A stretch of DNA of 64,000 bases, taken from positions 62,001 through 126,000 of the forward strand of contig DATAZL010000129.1 in the NCBI GenBank assembly GCA_036272055.1. Reading direction: 5' to 3'. The notes under the pieces were generated by a model that saw only the letters and a program-made list of their open reading frames with translations, ran no database searches and was not told where the DNA came from. Made by a program: the position numbers and the translations under genes. Source of the DNA: DASZVB01 sp036272055 (GTDB lineage: Bacteria > Myxococcota_A > Polyangia > Polyangiales > Polyangiaceae). This document shows, in pieces, positions 38,478 to 47,623 of this stretch. Position 1 is the stretch's first letter. Every line of letters begins with the position of its first letter.

Positions 38478-39692
38478 TCATCCAACACGACAGAGGAGGC
38501 CCTTGAGGTACTCCCCTTCGGGGAAGGTGAGGAGCACCGGGTGATCGCTCGACTGGCCCAGCCGGCGGACGATCTGCACGTCACGTGCTGCTTCGAGCGA
38601 CGCGCTCCAGACGATCTTCTGGAAGAGATCGCTCGAGACGGAGCCCGAGCACGAGAACGTCGCGAGGTGACCGCCGGGTCGGGTCAGGTGCATCGCGACG
38701 CGGGCCAGATCTTTGTACGCGCGCGCGGCGCGGTCGACGTGTGCGCCGGAGCGCGCGAGCTTCGGCGGATCGACGATGACCAGATCGAACCTGTCGCCCG
38801 CTTCGCGGAGACGCCGGAGCTCGTCGAAGGCGTCGGCGCGCACGTGCTCGAAGCGGCCGCCGAGGCCGTTGTGCGCGGCGGTTTGCTCCGATAACTCGAG
38901 GGCGCGCGCCGACGAGTCGACGTTGACGATGCGTCGTGCTCCGGCGCGCGCCGCGTGCAGCGCGAAGGCGCCCGCGTACGAGAAAACATTGAGGACGTCA
39001 CCGTCCTTCGCTCCGGTGGTGACGAGCCGCCGGTTCTCGGCCTGATCGAGGAAGGTGCCCGTCTTCTGGCCGTTGCGCACGTCGACGAGCAGCGTCACCG
39101 GCGCGCCGTGCGACGCCTCGTCGATCGCGAGGTACTCCGGTGGCTCCTCGCCGGAGAGCAAGCCGGTGACCTGCGCGAGCCCCTCCTTGTCGCGGCCCTC
39201 GACGTCGCTGCGCTCGTAGATGCCGCGGGGCGACGCGACGCGCTCGAGCGCCGCCACGATCTCCGGCTTGTGTCGCTCGATCCCCGCCGCTGACGCTTGC
39301 AGCACGAGGAACCCGTCGTAACGATCCACGACGAGGCCGGGAAGGCCGTCGGATTCGGCGTTCACGCAGCGAGCGGCGCCGCCCGGCGGTCTGGCGTTGA
39401 ACGCGCGCGCGAGACGTCGCTCCCAGAAAGCGGCGTCGACCGTCTCCGCGGCGTCGAACGTCAGGATGCGCACGGTGATCTGCGAGCGGAGGCTCACCAT
39501 GCCGCGCGCGACGAACTCTCCGGACGTGCTCGTGACGTCGATGACGGCGCCGTTCTCGACGTCGTGTCCGATACTCTCTATCGCGCCCGAGAAGATCCAC
39601 GGGTGACGCTGGCGCATGGGCTTCTCGCGCCCGGCCTTCAGCACCACCGTGCGTCCCGGCGTGCGCCGCGGCGCTCGCTCCGCGCGATTCAT
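38478..39692 (-). CDS. rlmI: RlmI-like class I SAM-dependent rRNA methyltransferase
   Basis: A 404-residue protein with an N-terminal PUA domain (about 18-95; LKAGREKPMRQRHPWIFSGAI) and a Rossmann methyltransferase domain. The latter shows GDVLNVFSYAGAFALHAARAGA for SAM binding, FDLVIVDPPKLARS as the catalytic DPP loop, and FSCSG, the Cys motif near the C-terminus. In E. coli RlmI makes m5C1962 in 23S rRNA. Length and domain order are normal. The start is consistent with a basic leader before the PUA domain. Confidence 0.9.
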   Translation of the reverse strand: MNRAERAPRRTPGRTVVLKAGREKPMRQRHPWIFSGAIESIGHDVENGAVIDVTSTSGEFVARGMVSLRSQITVRILTFDAAETVDAAFWERRLARAFNARPPGGAARCVNAESDGLPGLVVDRYDGFLVLQASAAGIERHKPEIVAALERVASPRGIYERSDVEGRDKEGLAQVTGLLSGEEPPEYLAIDEASHGAPVTLLVDVRNGQKTGTFLDQAENRRLVTTGAKDGDVLNVFSYAGAFALHAARAGARRIVNVDSSARALELSEQTAAHNGLGGRFEHVRADAFDELRRLREAGDRFDLVIVDPPKLARSGAHVDRAARAYKDLARVAMHLTRPGGHLATFSCSGSVSSDLFQKIVWSASLEAARDVQIVRRLGQSSDHPVLLTFPEGEYLKGLLCRVG

Positions 39693-39705
39693 CCCCGGAC
39701 CTCGC

Positions 39706-40302
39706 TCAGGCGAGCATTTCGGTCTTGGCCACCGGGTAACCGGCCGGCTTCCTGACCGCGTAGGAGAGCGCCAGTATTTCCACCAGAACGAGTCGGTAGA
39801 CGGAATGCACGTCGTCGACGTCCACGTCTTCGGCGTGGGCTTCGAGGGTCGCGTCGAGGTGCTCGTGCACGAACTCGAGCAGGCTGGGCTGCTCCATCGC
39901 GATCACGTCGTCGGTGTCGAGCGCCTCGGCGGGGTCCTTGCGGCGAAGCTGCTCGTCGAGCTCGAGCAGCTCTTCGGTCGCCTGGATGGACTCTGCAGTC
40001 ACCTCGTCGAGATAGCTGTCGTGGGCTCGCTCGAAGCTCATCCACACGACGAGCGTGAGGAAATAGCCGAGCGCCAGCGCCGTTTCGTCGAGCGGGCTCG
40101 AGAGGACGTCGCCGACGTGGGCGGCGAGCGCCGGCTGCTCACGCTCGAAGCGGTCGAACGCTTCGTCGAGCTGGCCACGCACGGCCTCGTCGTCGTCCGA
40201 CAGGTTCCGCCGAACGCGATCGAGCGCGCTCTCCGCGACCTTCGCGTAGCTCGGAACGGGACGAATTGCTGTACCTCGAACCCACACCTGCCTAGCATGC
40301 AT
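39706..40302 (-). CDS. Protein of unknown function
   Basis: A 198-residue acidic, helical protein. ATG 40302 (MHARQVW) is preferred to a longer start at 40407 because the upstream part overlaps the 3' end of the BatE-like gene and encodes no conserved sequence. Visible features are Glu/Asp-rich helices (AALAAHVGDVLSSPLDETALALG, ESIQATEELLELDEQLRRK) and a C-terminal VLVEILALSYAVRKPAG. It lies 44 bases after the BatE-like gene, transcribed in the same direction, so it could be the last gene of the Bat operon. No family recognised. Confidence 0.6.
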   Translation of the reverse strand: MHARQVWVRGTAIRPVPSYAKVAESALDRVRRNLSDDDEAVRGQLDEAFDRFEREQPALAAHVGDVLSSPLDETALALGYFLTLVVWMSFERAHDSYLDEVTAESIQATEELLELDEQLRRKDPAEALDTDDVIAMEQPSLLEFVHEHLDATLEAHAEDVDVDDVHSVYRLVLVEILALSYAVRKPAGYPVAKTEMLA

Positions 40303-40346
40303 CCCACGGGGGACAGCGTCCACCCGTGATTCACTCGCGACCTGCG

Positions 40347-41171
40347 TCAAGGACGCGCGAGTAGCCGGAGCTGGCCGAGGGACAACCAGCCGTCGAGCGT
40401 CCCCCACTCGACGTGAGCCAGCGTGCCGCGTTGATCACTGACGCGAACCGACGCGCCCTCGGGTACGACGCTTCCGGGCCCCGTAATCGTCGCACCGTTG
40501 TCATCGTGCAAGCGCGCTTCTTCGACGACGACGACCGCGGGGCGGTAGTGAATTCGTTCATAGCGCGCAAATGCAGCGAGCGCACCCGTGACGAGTAGCG
40601 TCACCGCGCCTAGACTGGCCGCGATCGTCCCTCCGAGCCGCACCGCGTCTTTTTTCGACGCGAGCCGGGCCGCGATCCCGAGCGAGGCGACACCGGAGCC
40701 AATCATCGCCAGGAGTGCCCAGGTGTCTTCCTCGAAGAGACCCACCACCGCCCAGCCGAGCGACGGCTTGAGATCGACCTCCGTCGCTCCCGCGCGCGCT
40801 CGCTTGCGCGCGATCTCGTGACGGACGCGCCCGAGCGCGGCGGTCGCCTCCGCGTCGTCGGGCCGTAGCTCGAGCGATTCCGCGAGAGCGGCGGCGGCGC
40901 GGCCCAGATCGCCGCGCTTCGCGCCCCGCGACTGTGCGCGGCGCACGTACGCGACTGCGAGATCGTAGCTCGCGTCGGGGTGCGAAAATCCGCGATCGGC
41001 GAGGAGCTCCATCCGATCTATCGCGTCGTCGGTCGCGCCCTTGTCGAGCGCGGCGATCGCGTCGGTGAAGAGCTGCAGGTCCGGATCGGCCGGAGCGGGC
41101 GCTGCGTGCACCGCCGGTGAGAGCGCGAGCGCAAAAACGGCAATCAGTGTTGCCAGAGATGCGGCTTTCAC
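40347..41171 (-). CDS. batE: BatE-like TPR and SH3 protein
   Basis: A 274-residue exported membrane protein. A signal peptide (LATLIAVFALALSPAVHAAPAP) is followed by TPR helices (SYDLAVAYVRRAQSRG, AAALAESLELRPDDAEATAALG), two hydrophobic spans (AMIGSGVASLGIA and TLLVTGALAAF) and a C-terminal SH3-like domain (ASVRVSDQRGTLAHVEWGTLDGWLSL). This is the BatE layout. The start overlaps the batD stop by four bases, completing the run of coupled Bat genes. Confidence 0.85.
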   Translation of the reverse strand: MKAASLATLIAVFALALSPAVHAAPAPADPDLQLFTDAIAALDKGATDDAIDRMELLADRGFSHPDASYDLAVAYVRRAQSRGAKRGDLGRAAAALAESLELRPDDAEATAALGRVRHEIARKRARAGATEVDLKPSLGWAVVGLFEEDTWALLAMIGSGVASLGIAARLASKKDAVRLGGTIAASLGAVTLLVTGALAAFARYERIHYRPAVVVVEEARLHDDNGATITGPGSVVPEGASVRVSDQRGTLAHVEWGTLDGWLSLGQLRLLARP

Positions 41172-43099
41172 CGGGCGGGCTCCGGATCGGCAGGACGTGA
41201 CACGCGAGGGAGCTTCGCCGCGACGTTCGCGACGCGATCGACGGCACGCTTCGCGTCGGCGTCGTCCCCGCTCGCGAAGCGGAGCTTGTCACAGTCGTCG
41301 AGAAGCGCGACGATCTCGGCGGCGAGCGCGGGCTCGGTTCCCGCCTGCTCGAGCTTCCGCGACAGGTCCGGGCGGAGGACGGCGCGGGCCTTCAGCCCGA
41401 GCCGGTCCTCGAGCGCGCTGTAGAGAGCGCGTTCGACGGCGCCGGCCACCGCGGACCTGTCTCCGCGGGTCGCAGCCGCGCGCGCGTCGGCGAGCGCGCG
41501 GCGATACGCCGCAGACAGGGAGCGTTCGCGCGCCGTCATTCGCCGGCGGAGACGTGAAGCGAGCTCGGTCAGGCCTCCCAGCGCGATCACCGCGAGCGGC
41601 CCTCCGGCGAGCAACCCGAAGAACCCCTTCGAGTCGGTGAAGTGTCGCGGCGTCACCGTCGGCGCTCCGAGGGCGCGTCGTGGCGCGCCGATATCCTCGA
41701 GCGGGCCGTCCGTCGTCGACGACGACGCGGAGGGAGCCGCGGACGGCGCCGGTGCCGCGATCTTCCCCGGCTTCACGTCGACGGAGCCGAGCTGCGTGCG
41801 CGCGATCTCGTATTTCTTCGCTCTCGGGTCGTAGTACGGGAGCGTCACCTCGCCGAGGTCGTGCGAGCCGGGCTCGTCGAGGCGCACGACGTAGCGGAAC
41901 GTGCGCGCGCCGCCGACGACTCCGGAGTGATCCGTCACCGCGTCGTTGATCGTCGGATCGAGCCAGTCGACGCCTTTCTGTTCCGGGATCTTCACCCCGT
42001 GGGGAACGTTGCCGGTGCCCTCGAGCCGCACGGTGACGGCGACGGCGTCGCCCGCCGTGACGCTCCGTGGTTCGACCTCCGAGCTCAGGGAATAGGCGCC
42101 GACGTCTCCGAGCTCGTATCCCGGTGGACGTCCCGCGATGGGCGGCTCGCGCACCGTGATGCGAAGCTCCTTGCTCGAGCGGATGAGGCCCTGCATCGCG
42201 GAGTTTTCCGGATAGCCGGGGCCGCGGAAGCCCATCGTCATCGGACCGATGACGAGCTCTCCGGCGTGCAGCGGAAAGAGCGCGATCTCGCGGAGCTTCA
42301 CCGCCGTCCATCGCGCGCCGTCGATCTCCATCAGGTAACGCGGCTGGCGATAAGAACTGTCGACGATGATCTGGGAGAGAAAATCCGCGCGGCTCGGCTC
42401 GGCAGCGCCGACCTCGTCGTAGGGTCCGTTTCCGCCGTAGGCGTAGACGCGCAAGGTGACCTGCTCACCGACGACGACGTCCTTCGGCGACGCGGTCGCG
42501 CGCAGGAACGCCATCTGCTCCGGCGCGTGCTCGACGGCGTATTCCGGCGGCAGCTCGGGGAGCACCGGAAGCTCGTTCTCGAGGTCGTCGAGGTTCGGCA
42601 TCCCCGGGATCCCGCGGAGGCCGGGGAGCCGCGGCATCTGATTGAAGAACGGATCCATGTCGAACGGATCGACCGGATTGCGCCGTGGCCGCCTCGGTAT
42701 GGTGCCCGCAGCGACGACCTCGATCGTCGCGGTGTCGCTCTGCTGCGTCTTGCCGCCGACCTGGACCACCGCGGGGCCGATGACGTAGCGCCCGATGTGC
42801 GTGCCCATGACGATCCAGCTCGCGGTGATGCCGCGCTGGTGCTGAAAATGGCCGTTCGACAGGGAGAAGCTCTGCGAAGAACCGACGCTCGGTCCCTGTA
42901 CGTTGAAGCCCGGCGGCGTGCGGAGGCGCGGCGTCGACGGCTCGTCCCCGTCGCTCATCGCGGAGAGCTCGACGCGGATGCCTTCACCGATCTGCACCTG
43001 CTCGGCGCTCACGGTGAGCCGGAGCGATGCCGCTGCATGCGCGAACGACGGAGCCACGACGACGACCGCCGCCACGGAGAGCGGCAGGAACGCCTTCAC
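41168..43099 (-). CDS. batD: BatD-family protein
   Basis: A 643-residue protein with a signal peptide and several immunoglobulin-like repeats (LRLTVSAEQVQIGEGIRVELSA, VTLRVYAYGGNGPYDEVG, VTVRLEGTGNVPHGVKIP), typical of BatD. A hydrophobic span occurs near residue 500 (GFFGLLAGGPLAVIALGGL), followed by a cytoplasmic tail. Bat proteins were first linked to aerotolerance in Bacteroides; their molecular role is unresolved. Stop and start overlap the neighbouring genes by four bases. Confidence 0.9.
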   Translation of the reverse strand: MKAFLPLSVAAVVVVAPSFAHAAASLRLTVSAEQVQIGEGIRVELSAMSDGDEPSTPRLRTPPGFNVQGPSVGSSQSFSLSNGHFQHQRGITASWIVMGTHIGRYVIGPAVVQVGGKTQQSDTATIEVVAAGTIPRRPRRNPVDPFDMDPFFNQMPRLPGLRGIPGMPNLDDLENELPVLPELPPEYAVEHAPEQMAFLRATASPKDVVVGEQVTLRVYAYGGNGPYDEVGAAEPSRADFLSQIIVDSSYRQPRYLMEIDGARWTAVKLREIALFPLHAGELVIGPMTMGFRGPGYPENSAMQGLIRSSKELRITVREPPIAGRPPGYELGDVGAYSLSSEVEPRSVTAGDAVAVTVRLEGTGNVPHGVKIPEQKGVDWLDPTINDAVTDHSGVVGGARTFRYVVRLDEPGSHDLGEVTLPYYDPRAKKYEIARTQLGSVDVKPGKIAAPAPSAAPSASSSTTDGPLEDIGAPRRALGAPTVTPRHFTDSKGFFGLLAGGPLAVIALGGLTELASRLRRRMTARERSLSAAYRRALADARAAATRGDRSAVAGAVERALYSALEDRLGLKARAVLRPDLSRKLEQAGTEPALAAEIVALLDDCDKLRFASGDDADAKRAVDRVANVAAKLPRVSRPADPEPAR

Positions 43100-45291
43100 T
43101 TGTCTTCCATCCCCGACACGCGCGCACGACCTGCGTGGCGCTTCGCGTCCTCTTGCTGGACGGTCGGCGCTTGCTCGAGGTTGTCGAGCATCCGTTCGTC
43201 CTGGCTGAGTGACGGAGGGGGCTTCTTCTGGTCCTGCTTGGCGCTCTGCTCGTCCTGCTTGTCGTTCTTCTGATCCTGGTTCTTCTTGTCGTCGTCCTTC
43301 TTCTTGTCGTCGTCCTTCTTCTTGTCGTCGTCCTTCTTCTTGTCGTCGTCCTTCTTCTTGTCGTCGTCCTTCTTCTTGTCGTCGTCTTTCTTCTTGTCGT
43401 CGTCCTTCTTCTTGTCGTCGTCTTTCTTCTTGTCGTCGTCCTTCTTCTGACCGCCGTCGGAGGGGGGCGGCTTTCCGCCGTCGGGCTGATCGGGGGGCTT
43501 GCCGGCGTCGGGCTTCTTGTTATCCTCGATGCGCCGGAGGGCGATGGCGCGGTTCCACGCCGCGCGCGCGCCGAGCGAGTCGTCGCCGTCCTCCTTGCGC
43601 GCGGGGGCGAGCTTCAGCGCCGCGTCGTAGGCGGTCACGGCGTCCTCGTACTTGCCGCGCAGGAACTCGAGATTTCCGGTCAGGTATTCGGCCTTCGCCT
43701 TGACGTCGATCGGCGTCGCGGCGTCGGCGGCGACGATGCGCACGATGCGAAGCGCGCAGTCCACCTCGTCCGAGCGCTGATCGCCCGGATCCGGCGAGCC
43801 CGGCGGAGCCGCACCCGGGGCACCCGGCACACCCGGCACAGCCGGCACAGCCGGCACAGCCGGCACGGGCTGTGTCGGCTGCTGTGTGCCCGGCAGCGGA
43901 TTGCCGAGGCTTCCGCCGAGCGCGCTCGAGGCGTGCTTCGGATCTTCGCCGAATTTCGCGCCGAAGCGCTCCGCGACGCGGAAGAGCGCGAGACCCAGAT
44001 CGAAACTCGCGTTCGTCTTGCTGCGCACGCTCTCCGGCGTGCCCAGCTCCCCCGACTTGCACTGGCCGGTCGAGAGATACGTCTCGAGCATCTCGGACGC
44101 CTTCGCGCCGTTGCCGCCGTCGAGCGCATTCATCGCCTCGTCGACTGCAGGCGAGTGGCGCGTGAAGAAGCCGTCCTGGCAGCCTGCCGTCAGAACCAGA
44201 GCGGCGGCAGCGGCGGCGCGCGCGCCCTTCTTGCTGCGCTTCGGCGGCGGCGGCGGTGGATCGACGGGGAAACGCCGGCGCTTCCGCGCCTCGGGGACGA
44301 ACGCCTCTATCAGGAGGAGCAGGAGCGCGAACGCCGTCGGGTAGATGTACACGTCGGCGTAGACCGTCTCGACGCGCTCCGAGAGCTCCTCGGTCATCAT
44401 CTTGCGCATCGACGCGGCGATCTCGTTGATGCCGGTCGAGCCGCGCTCGCTCCGGACGACGTTACCGCCGGTCGCGCTCGCGATCTTGCCGAGCTGCTCC
44501 TCGCCGGCCGCGCTGAGGGACGTCGTGATCGGCTGGCCGTTGTCGTCCTTGCGCCAGCCGAGGGTGTTGCCGTGCTCGTCGATGTCCGGGATCGGCTCCG
44601 GGGTGCGGCCGCCGATCTGGACGACGTGAATCGTGACTTTCTCCTTCGCCGCGTCGGCGGCGACCTGCTCCGGATCGCCCTCGAGATCCTCGCCGTCGGT
44701 GACGAGGACCATGACGCGCCGATGATGCGACGACACCGGATCGCGCCGCAGGAGATCCATCCCGAGCTCGAGCGCGCGGGCGATCGCGGTGCCCCCTACC
44801 GGCATGTCGGACGGCGAGAGCTGGCGGAAGAACTGCGCGATCGCGCCGCCGTCGTTGGTGAGCGGGAAGCTCAGTGGCTCTCCGGCGAAGGCCACCGCAC
44901 CGAACCGCGCGCCCGGCAGATCGGCGATGAGCCGCGCGACCTCGCTCTTGGCGCGCTCGGTACGCGACGGCGTGACGTCGCGCGCGTACATGCTCTTCGA
45001 GTAATCGAGGACGATGATCACGTCGAGGTTCGTCGCGGGGAGCACGCGGGTGCCGCGCCCGTACTGCGGCTGCGCGAGCGCGACGAAGCCCGCCGCGACG
45101 GCGAGGACGAGGAGCACGCCCTTCAGTGCCCTCCGTCCAGCGGGCTTGTCGGTCATCAGCGCCGCCACCCGCTCCTCGTCTCCGAACCGCCGTGACGCGC
45201 GCACGAGCAGAAAAGCGCCGCCGATGAGCGCGACTCCGACGAGGAGCGCGAGCAAGCTCCCGGCGAGCCACCACGGATGGGAAAACCTCAC
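43096..45291 (-). CDS. batB: BatB-BatC fusion: VWA domain plus TPR region with a KKKDDD tract
   Basis: A 731-residue protein. Two N-terminal hydrophobic spans precede a von Willebrand A domain (about 85-280) with an intact metal-site motif DYSKS in VIIVLDYSKSMYARD and TDGEDLEGDP. A third span follows (FALLLLLIEAF). After it come a Pro-rich linker and TPR-like helices (EYLTGNLEFLRGKYEDAVTAYDAALK), i.e. BatC fused to BatB. The C-terminal end carries about nine KKKDDD units and a QDQKN-rich stretch. In other species BatB and BatC are separate proteins. Start and stop overlap neighbours by four bases. Confidence 0.9.
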   Translation of the reverse strand: MRFSHPWWLAGSLLALLVGVALIGGAFLLVRASRRFGDEERVAALMTDKPAGRRALKGVLLVLAVAAGFVALAQPQYGRGTRVLPATNLDVIIVLDYSKSMYARDVTPSRTERAKSEVARLIADLPGARFGAVAFAGEPLSFPLTNDGGAIAQFFRQLSPSDMPVGGTAIARALELGMDLLRRDPVSSHHRRVMVLVTDGEDLEGDPEQVAADAAKEKVTIHVVQIGGRTPEPIPDIDEHGNTLGWRKDDNGQPITTSLSAAGEEQLGKIASATGGNVVRSERGSTGINEIAASMRKMMTEELSERVETVYADVYIYPTAFALLLLLIEAFVPEARKRRRFPVDPPPPPPKRSKKGARAAAAAALVLTAGCQDGFFTRHSPAVDEAMNALDGGNGAKASEMLETYLSTGQCKSGELGTPESVRSKTNASFDLGLALFRVAERFGAKFGEDPKHASSALGGSLGNPLPGTQQPTQPVPAVPAVPAVPGVPGAPGAAPPGSPDPGDQRSDEVDCALRIVRIVAADAATPIDVKAKAEYLTGNLEFLRGKYEDAVTAYDAALKLAPARKEDGDDSLGARAAWNRAIALRRIEDNKKPDAGKPPDQPDGGKPPPSDGGQKKDDDKKKDDDKKKDDDKKKDDDKKKDDDKKKDDDKKKDDDKKKDDDKKKDDDKKNQDQKNDKQDEQSAKQDQKKPPPSLSQDERMLDNLEQAPTVQQEDAKRHAGRARVSGMEDK
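43286..43440. repeat. 18-bp tandem repeat coding for KKKDDD
   Basis: Nine copies of an 18-base unit containing CTTGTCGTCGTC (plus-strand view) run head to tail with few base changes. On the coding strand they give Lys-Lys-Lys-Asp-Asp-Asp units near the end of the BatB-BatC protein. Copy number variation between strains is expected. Confidence 0.85.
43826..43871. repeat. 9-bp tandem repeat coding for VPA/VPG
   Basis: About five units of a nine-base sequence of the form GCCGGCACA repeat with small changes, coding for Val-Pro-Ala or Val-Pro-Gly in the linker of the BatB-BatC fusion. Confidence 0.7.
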
Positions 45292-46448
45292 GGGAACCTC
45301 CGGAGGACGAAGCTACGGAGCAGCGCTTCCACCGCGATCAGGAGCACGCCGGGCAACAGGAGATACCGGTAGAGGTCCTCGAACGTCGCGATCGTCGACT
45401 CGAACTTCGTCTTCTCGAGCTGGTTCAGGACGTCGTGGAGGCTCGCCTGGAGGGCGCGCGCGTCGGTCGCGACGTAAGCGCGCCCACCGGTCTGCTTCGA
45501 GATCTTCCGGAGGAGCTCGGGGTTCGTCGGGAACGTCTTCGTGACGTAGTGTGGCTGCCCGAACAGGTCGAAGCCGTCGAGGGCTTGCGAGAGCTCCCCC
45601 GAGCCGATCTGCACGGTGTACACCTTGGCGCCGACGACGCTCGCGAGGTGGGTGGCGTACTCGGGCGAGAGCGCGCCGGAGTTGTTGTCGCCGTCGGTCA
45701 GGAGCACGATGGCCTTGCTCGCTGCGTGGCTCCGTCGAAGGCGCGCGACGGCCACGCCGATCGCGTCGCCGATCGCGGTCGCGCTGCCGTCGATGAGGTT
45801 GATCTCCATGCGGGAGACGAGCGCGTCGAGCAGGTGATAGTCGAGGGTCGGCGGCGAGAGCACGTAGGCGGCCTTGCCGAACACCACCACGCCGATCCGA
45901 TCCGTCTTTCTGCGCGAGATGAAGTCGCGGATGACGGCCTTGGCCGCGTCGAGGCGCGTTGGGCGGAGGCCGCGTTGCTTCGGAGGCGCGAGCTGCGCGA
46001 TGTCCGGCGGCAGATTCTCGATCACGGCTTCCATCGACCCGGAGAGATCGAGGACGAGCACCGCGTCGATGCCCTCTTCTTGTGCGGTGTCGGGCTGGAT
46101 CGTGCTGACGGGACGTGCCGTTGCGGCGATGAGGAAGCCCGCGGCAACCGCGCGCAGCACGCCGGGGACGTCACGCAACCAGACCCTGCCGCCGCGCGGA
46201 CCGCGCGCTAGGGGCGAGACGGTGCCGAGCCGGACACGGGGCAGGCGCGCGTCCTCGCCGAACGTCGTCCTGTAGAGGAGCAGGGGCACGACGACCAGCG
46301 CGACGAGGAACCACGGATGCTCCCAGGTCGCGGAAAGCCAGGCGTCGCCCTTGGCGAACAGCGGGTACGACGACCCGAGCAGCACCGCGGTCGCCGTCGT
46401 CGCCACGAGGACGACCAGACGGAGAACGAGGCTTTCGCGATTCGTCAT
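45288..46448 (-). CDS. batA: BatA-like von Willebrand A domain protein
   Basis: A 386-residue protein. Two hydrophobic segments near the N-terminus (VLVATTATAVLLGSSYPLF, FLVALVVVPLLLY) precede a VWA domain (about 125-330) with an intact metal-site motif (LVLDLSGSMEAV) and TDGDNNSGALSPEY. A C-terminal hydrophobic span follows (RYLLLPGVLLIAVEALL). This is the BatA layout. It overlaps the upstream and downstream genes by four bases each, and pairs with the second VWA protein of the operon. Confidence 0.9.
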   Translation of the reverse strand: MTNRESLVLRLVVLVATTATAVLLGSSYPLFAKGDAWLSATWEHPWFLVALVVVPLLLYRTTFGEDARLPRVRLGTVSPLARGPRGGRVWLRDVPGVLRAVAAGFLIAATARPVSTIQPDTAQEEGIDAVLVLDLSGSMEAVIENLPPDIAQLAPPKQRGLRPTRLDAAKAVIRDFISRRKTDRIGVVVFGKAAYVLSPPTLDYHLLDALVSRMEINLIDGSATAIGDAIGVAVARLRRSHAASKAIVLLTDGDNNSGALSPEYATHLASVVGAKVYTVQIGSGELSQALDGFDLFGQPHYVTKTFPTNPELLRKISKQTGGRAYVATDARALQASLHDVLNQLEKTKFESTIATFEDLYRYLLLPGVLLIAVEALLRSFVLRRFP

Positions 46449-47623
46449 GGCCGCCCTCCGCGTTCGTCGGGAGGCGGCGTGTATTCACCTGGCGCGGCCG
46501 GTGCGACCGGCACCTCGCGCTTCGGTAGGTTGGCGAAGGGGTCGGCGGGGAGCGGCATCGTGCGCCGCACGATGTCCTCCGCGCTACCGAGGGCCGAGTG
46601 ACACTCCGGCTCGGTCGGCGTGAGCTTCGCGAACTTCACGAGATCGGCGTTCTGAAGGAACGAGTCGATGTCCTGGAGCGAGCCGATGAATGGCGTCACC
46701 TTGCGAAGCGCGTGCATCGCCTCTCGCGTCGTCGTCTCGAGGCCGTCGAAGCCGTAGCGTGAACCGAGGTAGCGGCGGACCGCGTCCGAGACTCGGTCGA
46801 AGTGCTCCGCGAAGCGACCCTGCTCGACGAGCTGCGCGACGCGCACGTCGAAGAGCTCTTCGAGAGCGACCTCCCACGGCGGCCTCGGGGGAGGCGGCGG
46901 CGGGACGGGCTTCGGACGCCGTCGCAGGAATGCGAGGAGCCACGCGAGAAGGACGGCGATCACCGCGGCGCCCGCCGCGCCGAACGTCGCGTACTTCGCA
47001 GCGGTCCACTCCTCGAGCTGGCGGATCGGCTTCGGATTGTACTTCGGCTTCGGATCCGGCGTGTTCGCGATCGGATCTTCGAGGATGACGGTGTGGGGGG
47101 CCGTGCAGAGCGTCCGGACCTCGCCGCTCGCGCGCGCCATCGCGATGGGCAGGGGAGGGAGCGTGAGCTCGGTGCGCCCCGGCTTCTTCGGTAATGCGAC
47201 CACTGATATGGTCAGATGACTGCGGCCCTGATTGCCGTCGACCTTCGTCTCGAGCTTCGGCGCGCTCGCGCCCTTGCCGCTCGGCAGGAAAAAACCGGCG
47301 GACTCGAGGGCGCGCGCCGCCTCGCCTCCGGTTTCCGAGCCGATGCCGCTCGGCAGGATGCTCTCTCCCTTGCCGTGGAGCACGGTGACGTCGAGGACGA
47401 GCGCGTATCCGCTCTTCCCGCGATCGGGGAACGACTCGGTGACCTTCGGTCGCTCGCTGCCTGCGAGGAACGTCTCCTTGCAGGTGGCAGACGACGATTC
47501 GGCGTCGTCGGCTGGGGCGGCCGCTGACGACGACGGCGCAGGTGCCGCGCCGATCACGGCCAGAGCCGGCGGCGCGACGAGCGCGGCCGCGACGCCGAGG
47601 GCCGGAAGGCGCCTCCCTCTCAT
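46445..47623 (-). CDS. Membrane protein of the Bat operon (DUF4381-like)
   Basis: A 392-residue protein with a signal peptide and an exported beta-rich domain (YALVLDVTVLHGKGESILPSG, RSHLTISVVALPKKPGRTEL). It has one span near residue 235 (GAAGAAVIAVLLAWLLAFL) and a cytoplasmic helical tail (RRYLGSRYGFDGLETTTREAM). The tail pattern resembles the DUF4381-type proteins that occur between DUF58 and VWA genes in MoxR operons. It overlaps the upstream DUF58 stop and the BatA start by four bases. Confidence 0.75.
   Translation of the reverse strand: MRGRRLPALGVAAALVAPPALAVIGAAPAPSSSAAAPADDAESSSATCKETFLAGSERPKVTESFPDRGKSGYALVLDVTVLHGKGESILPSGIGSETGGEAARALESAGFFLPSGKGASAPKLETKVDGNQGRSHLTISVVALPKKPGRTELTLPPLPIAMARASGEVRTLCTAPHTVILEDPIANTPDPKPKYNPKPIRQLEEWTAAKYATFGAAGAAVIAVLLAWLLAFLRRRPKPVPPPPPPRPPWEVALEELFDVRVAQLVEQGRFAEHFDRVSDAVRRYLGSRYGFDGLETTTREAMHALRKVTPFIGSLQDIDSFLQNADLVKFAKLTPTEPECHSALGSAEDIVRRTMPLPADPFANLPKREVPVAPAAPGEYTPPPDERGGRP

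Noticed and set aside
43286..43440. Regular repeats that could look like a CRISPR array
   Set aside because: The units are 18 bases without spacers, lie inside the Bat coding frame and keep it open; no cas genes are near.
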